Source: Bog-473 sp963850095 (GTDB taxonomy: Bacteria; Actinomycetota; Acidimicrobiia; Acidimicrobiales; RAAP-2). Taken from it: a stretch of DNA of 64,000 nucleotides. The notes under the pieces were generated by a model. That model was not told where the DNA came from, made no database searches, and saw only the letters and a list, made by a program, of their open reading frames with translations. The stretch spans positions 310,001 to 374,000 of the forward strand of contig CAWKJX010000012.1 in the NCBI GenBank assembly GCA_963850095.1, written 5' to 3'. Positions 61,795 through 64,000 of the stretch are shown here, in pieces. How positions within the stretch are numbered: the stretch's first letter is position 1; each line of letters opens with the position of its first letter. The position numbers and the translations under genes are program-made.

Positions 61795-64000
61795 TCAAAC
61801 TGTTGGCGCGTGTGGAGTTGAGCCTGGCACCTCGGTGTAGCTCTCCTCGGGGTGGGATGCTGCAGCCAGCCCAGGATCCGACACCTTCGGTGCGGCATCG
61901 CCGCTCCGAGCGATGGCCCGCTCGTCGGTGCCCAGATAGCTTGCGATGACCTTCGGGTCCTCGCGCAGCTCGTGGGGTGTCCCCTCGGCGATAATGCCCC
62001 CGGTCTCGAGGCAGTACACGCGCCCGGACATACCCATGATGAGAGGCATGTCGTGCTCGATCAGGAGCACCGAGGCCGAGAGCTCCTCGCGGATTGCAAC
62101 GATCAGCGGCCCGAACGCCTCCGTCTCACGTTGCGCCAGTCCCGCCGTGGGCTCATCGAGGCAGAGCACCTTGGCATCGAGAGCAAGCAGTCCCGCGAGT
62201 TCGACGATACGGCGTGTCCCCGTCGACAGGTCCGAGATGTAGTGGTCCTGATACCGGCCGAGGCCCAGAAAATCGACCAGCTCGGACACCTCGGCCTTTG
62301 CAGCCTTACTATGACGCCTCGCTTTCGGCAGCCCGAAGGCACTGGGAAGGAGGCTCGACACAGCCTTCGCTTCGACGGCCACCAGCAACGTCTCGGTGAC
62401 CGTCAACTCGGGGAACAGGGTCGCGGACTGGAAGGTACGCCCCAGACCCAGGGTGGCGCGGTACCCGGGGGGCCTGCCTGACACTTCGCTGCCCAGCAGA
62501 GTCACCGATCCCGTGGAAGGGACGAATCCCCCGATGGCATTCATCAGCGTGGACTTACCTGCTCCGTTGGCGCCGATGAGACCCACGATCTCCCCGCTCT
62601 GGACGTTGAGGGATACCCCGTCCACCGCCTGCACGCCACCGAAGCGGACGCTGAGGCCGCTCACCTCGAGCACCGGGCCGGACACGGCCGCATGGACGTC
62701 GGCTCCGCGGTGCTTGCGAACGACGTCGGCGGCCTTGGGTCGTTCCGCCACCGGCTGCTCCTTCACCCTCTTGTCGGCCCAGGACAAGATCGCGTCACGG
62801 ACCCCCGAGGTCAGCTGGTTCAGGCCACGGGGGAAGTACAGCAAGACGATCAAAAGCCCGAGACTCGAACTCAGCAGCCCGAGCAATGCGTTGTTCGGAG
62901 CGAGGGAGGGGATCCCGATCACCACGATGGCGCCGATGATGGCGCCCGAGACCGACCCCATGCCTCCGATCACGACCATGGCCACCAGGTTGAGGGAGTC
63001 GTTCACCAAGAAGAAGTCCTGGGTGAACGCAATGTTGGCGTAGGCGCCGGCCAGCAGCGCCCCACCCAGGCCGGCGAGACCACCCGAAATAGCGAAGGTC
63101 TGGAGCTTCAGGCGCACGGGCCGCACCCCGTACGCGGTGGCGGCCACCTCGTTGTCCCGCAGGGCCCTGATGGTGCGGCCGGCGCCGCTGTCGCGCAACC
63201 GGCTGAGCATCGCCACCACGAGCGCCAGCACGACGAGGACGACGTAGTAGTAGGGCTTCTGCCCCGGGAAATTGAGGAACCCCAGCTTGCCCGGGACGAA
63301 CGGCACGTTGGCGCCATCGGGCGATTCCCCTGAGAAGAAGGGCAGGTAATAGAAGTACTGCTCGGCGGTCAGGGCGAGGACGAAGGTGACGACGGCCAGG
63401 TACAGGCCGCGGACGCGCAGCGACCCGATACCCACTCCGAGGGCGAGCAGACCGGAGGCGGCCGCCGTGGCCAGGATGGCGAACCAGAAGGGGACGCCAT
63501 CGGTGACCAGGCGCGCTGCGAAGAGCGCCGCCAGCCCCGCGAAGGCCATCTGCCCCAGGGACAACTGCCCGAGCCAGCCGGTCAGGATCGTCAGCGACGA
63601 CGCACAGATGGCGAAGCCCAGGACAGCGGTGAAGAGCTGTTGGCTCGAGGGCTCGCTCCTGACCAGGGGGAGCACGACGGCGATGGCGCCGAGCAGCAAG
63701 ATCCCACCCTTGTCGATGTTGCGGGCCCACCAGATGGAGCGCAGGCGAGCGGGGATCGGGCGCGTGCGCGGCGAGAAGGCAAAGACGCCGGAATCCTCCC
63801 CTTCCCGCTTGGCGAAGATGACCGCCACGAACACGGCGATGAACAGCAACAGGTCGGTGATGCCCGGCGTCGCCAAGAAGTTGTACGAGAGGACACTCTG
63901 CACGATCGCGATCGCCACGGAGGCCAGGACCGCGATGCGGAAGGAGCGCAGTCCCGCTATGACCGCCGCCGCCAGGCCGTAGGCGAGGGTCTCGGGACCG
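61795..64000 (-). CDS. Fused Liv-type ABC permease/ATP-binding protein (5' end beyond window)
   Basis: The minus-strand frame is open from the window edge to the stop at 61795, about 735 residues. Order: the end of a LivH-like permease (TLAYGLAAAVIAGLRSFRIA), a full LivM-like permease (GQLSLGQMAFAGLAALFAAR; SLRVRGLYLAVVTFVLALTA; GGMGSVSGAIIGAIVVIGIP), then a LivG ATPase with Walker A GANGAGKST, signature DLSTGTRRIVELAGLL and Walker B VLCLDEPTAGLA. Permease and ATPase are thus one chain, so a single gene makes most of a branched-chain-type importer. No LivF or receptor is in view; they may lie upstream or be shared. Confidence 0.88.
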   Translation of the reverse strand, partial: GPETLAYGLAAAVIAGLRSFRIAVLASVAIAIVQSVLSYNFLATPGITDLLLFIAVFVAVIFAKREGEDSGVFAFSPRTRPIPARLRSIWWARNIDKGGILLLGAIAVVLPLVRSEPSSQQLFTAVLGFAICASSLTILTGWLGQLSLGQMAFAGLAALFAARLVTDGVPFWFAILATAAASGLLALGVGIGSLRVRGLYLAVVTFVLALTAEQYFYYLPFFSGESPDGANVPFVPGKLGFLNFPGQKPYYYVVLVVLALVVAMLSRLRDSGAGRTIRALRDNEVAATAYGVRPVRLKLQTFAISGGLAGLGGALLAGAYANIAFTQDFFLVNDSLNLVAMVVIGGMGSVSGAIIGAIVVIGIPSLAPNNALLGLLSSSLGLLIVLLYFPRGLNQLTSGVRDAILSWADKRVKEQPVAERPKAADVVRKHRGADVHAAVSGPVLEVSGLSVRFGGVQAVDGVSLNVQSGEIVGLIGANGAGKSTLMNAIGGFVPSTGSVTLLGSEVSGRPPGYRATLGLGRTFQSATLFPELTVTETLLVAVEAKAVSSLLPSAFGLPKARRHSKAAKAEVSELVDFLGLGRYQDHYISDLSTGTRRIVELAGLLALDAKVLCLDEPTAGLAQRETEAFGPLIVAIREELSASVLLIEHDMPLIMGMSGRVYCLETGGIIAEGTPHELREDPKVIASYLGTDERAIARSGDAAPKVSDPGLAAASHPEESYTEVPGSTPHAPTV

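Overview
The window looks like a chromosomal segment of a high-GC actinobacterium. The evidence is strong G/C preference at third codon positions, frequent GTG starts, stop/start overlaps (ATGA, TGATG, GTGA), and many acyl-CoA, P450, SDR, amidohydrolase and TetR genes. The gene mix (metal-dependent amidohydrolases beside P450s, orphan branched-chain-type solute-binding proteins, fused Liv permeases) suggests a soil or freshwater member of Acidimicrobiia or a relative. That placement is inference. No rRNA, tRNA, CRISPR array or insertion sequence was seen.

Layout. 1-4.4 kb: minus-strand catabolic operon (aldehyde dehydrogenase, P450, amidohydrolase, acyl-CoA dehydrogenase cut by the window edge), divergent from a TesB-type thioesterase. 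5.5-11.4 kb: esterase, enoyl-CoA hydratase, SDR, P450 with divergent ferredoxin, and a ketosteroid-dehydrogenase-like flavoprotein. 11.5-19.1 kb: plus-strand operon of amidohydrolase, two M24-fold proteins (the second lacking metal ligands), crotonase, two-domain CoA-transferase and MarR regulator. 19.2-28.3 kb: TetR regulator, then acyl-CoA dehydrogenase, APH-type kinase, quinone oxidoreductase, CoA-transferase, SDR, thioesterase, flavin/F420-type oxidoreductase, DUF35 protein and thiolase. 28.3-36.2 kb: solute-binding proteins, an amidohydrolase, a GH3 glucosidase, an alpha/beta hydrolase and a TetR remnant. 36.5-46.2 kb: a branched-chain-type ABC transporter locus (lipoprotein receptor, two small membrane proteins, fused LivH-LivM, LivG, LivF) followed by secreted proteins of unknown function. 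46.3-58.5 kb: a solute-binding protein, a tandem TetR, a NorD/NorQ-like VWA/AAA+ pair, a cytoplasmic solute-binding-fold protein, an AveC-like membrane protein, SDRs, a P450 and an amidohydrolase. 58.6-64 kb: ferredoxin, SDR, P450 and TetR, and a fused Liv permease/ATPase running off the end.

Working together. Most enzymes suit uptake and stepwise oxidation of hydrophobic compounds such as terpenoid, steroid-like or branched substrates: P450/ferredoxin hydroxylation, SDR and aldehyde dehydrogenase oxidation, CoA activation by transferases, beta-oxidation-type steps and thiolytic or retro-aldol cleavage. The actual substrate cannot be read from sequence. Three repeated operator-like motifs tie separate loci together: an 18-bp element at 47859, 51755 and 54970; a pseudo-palindrome TTGACNTCGANGTCAA at 4501, 23261 and 31075; and paired 20-bp palindromes at 61018/61048.

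Caution: about a dozen genes are interrupted by single-base frameshifts with intact protein on both sides. Nearly all on the plus strand are +1. This looks more like insertion-type assembly error than gene decay, and affected genes are annotated as one CDS spanning both frames.
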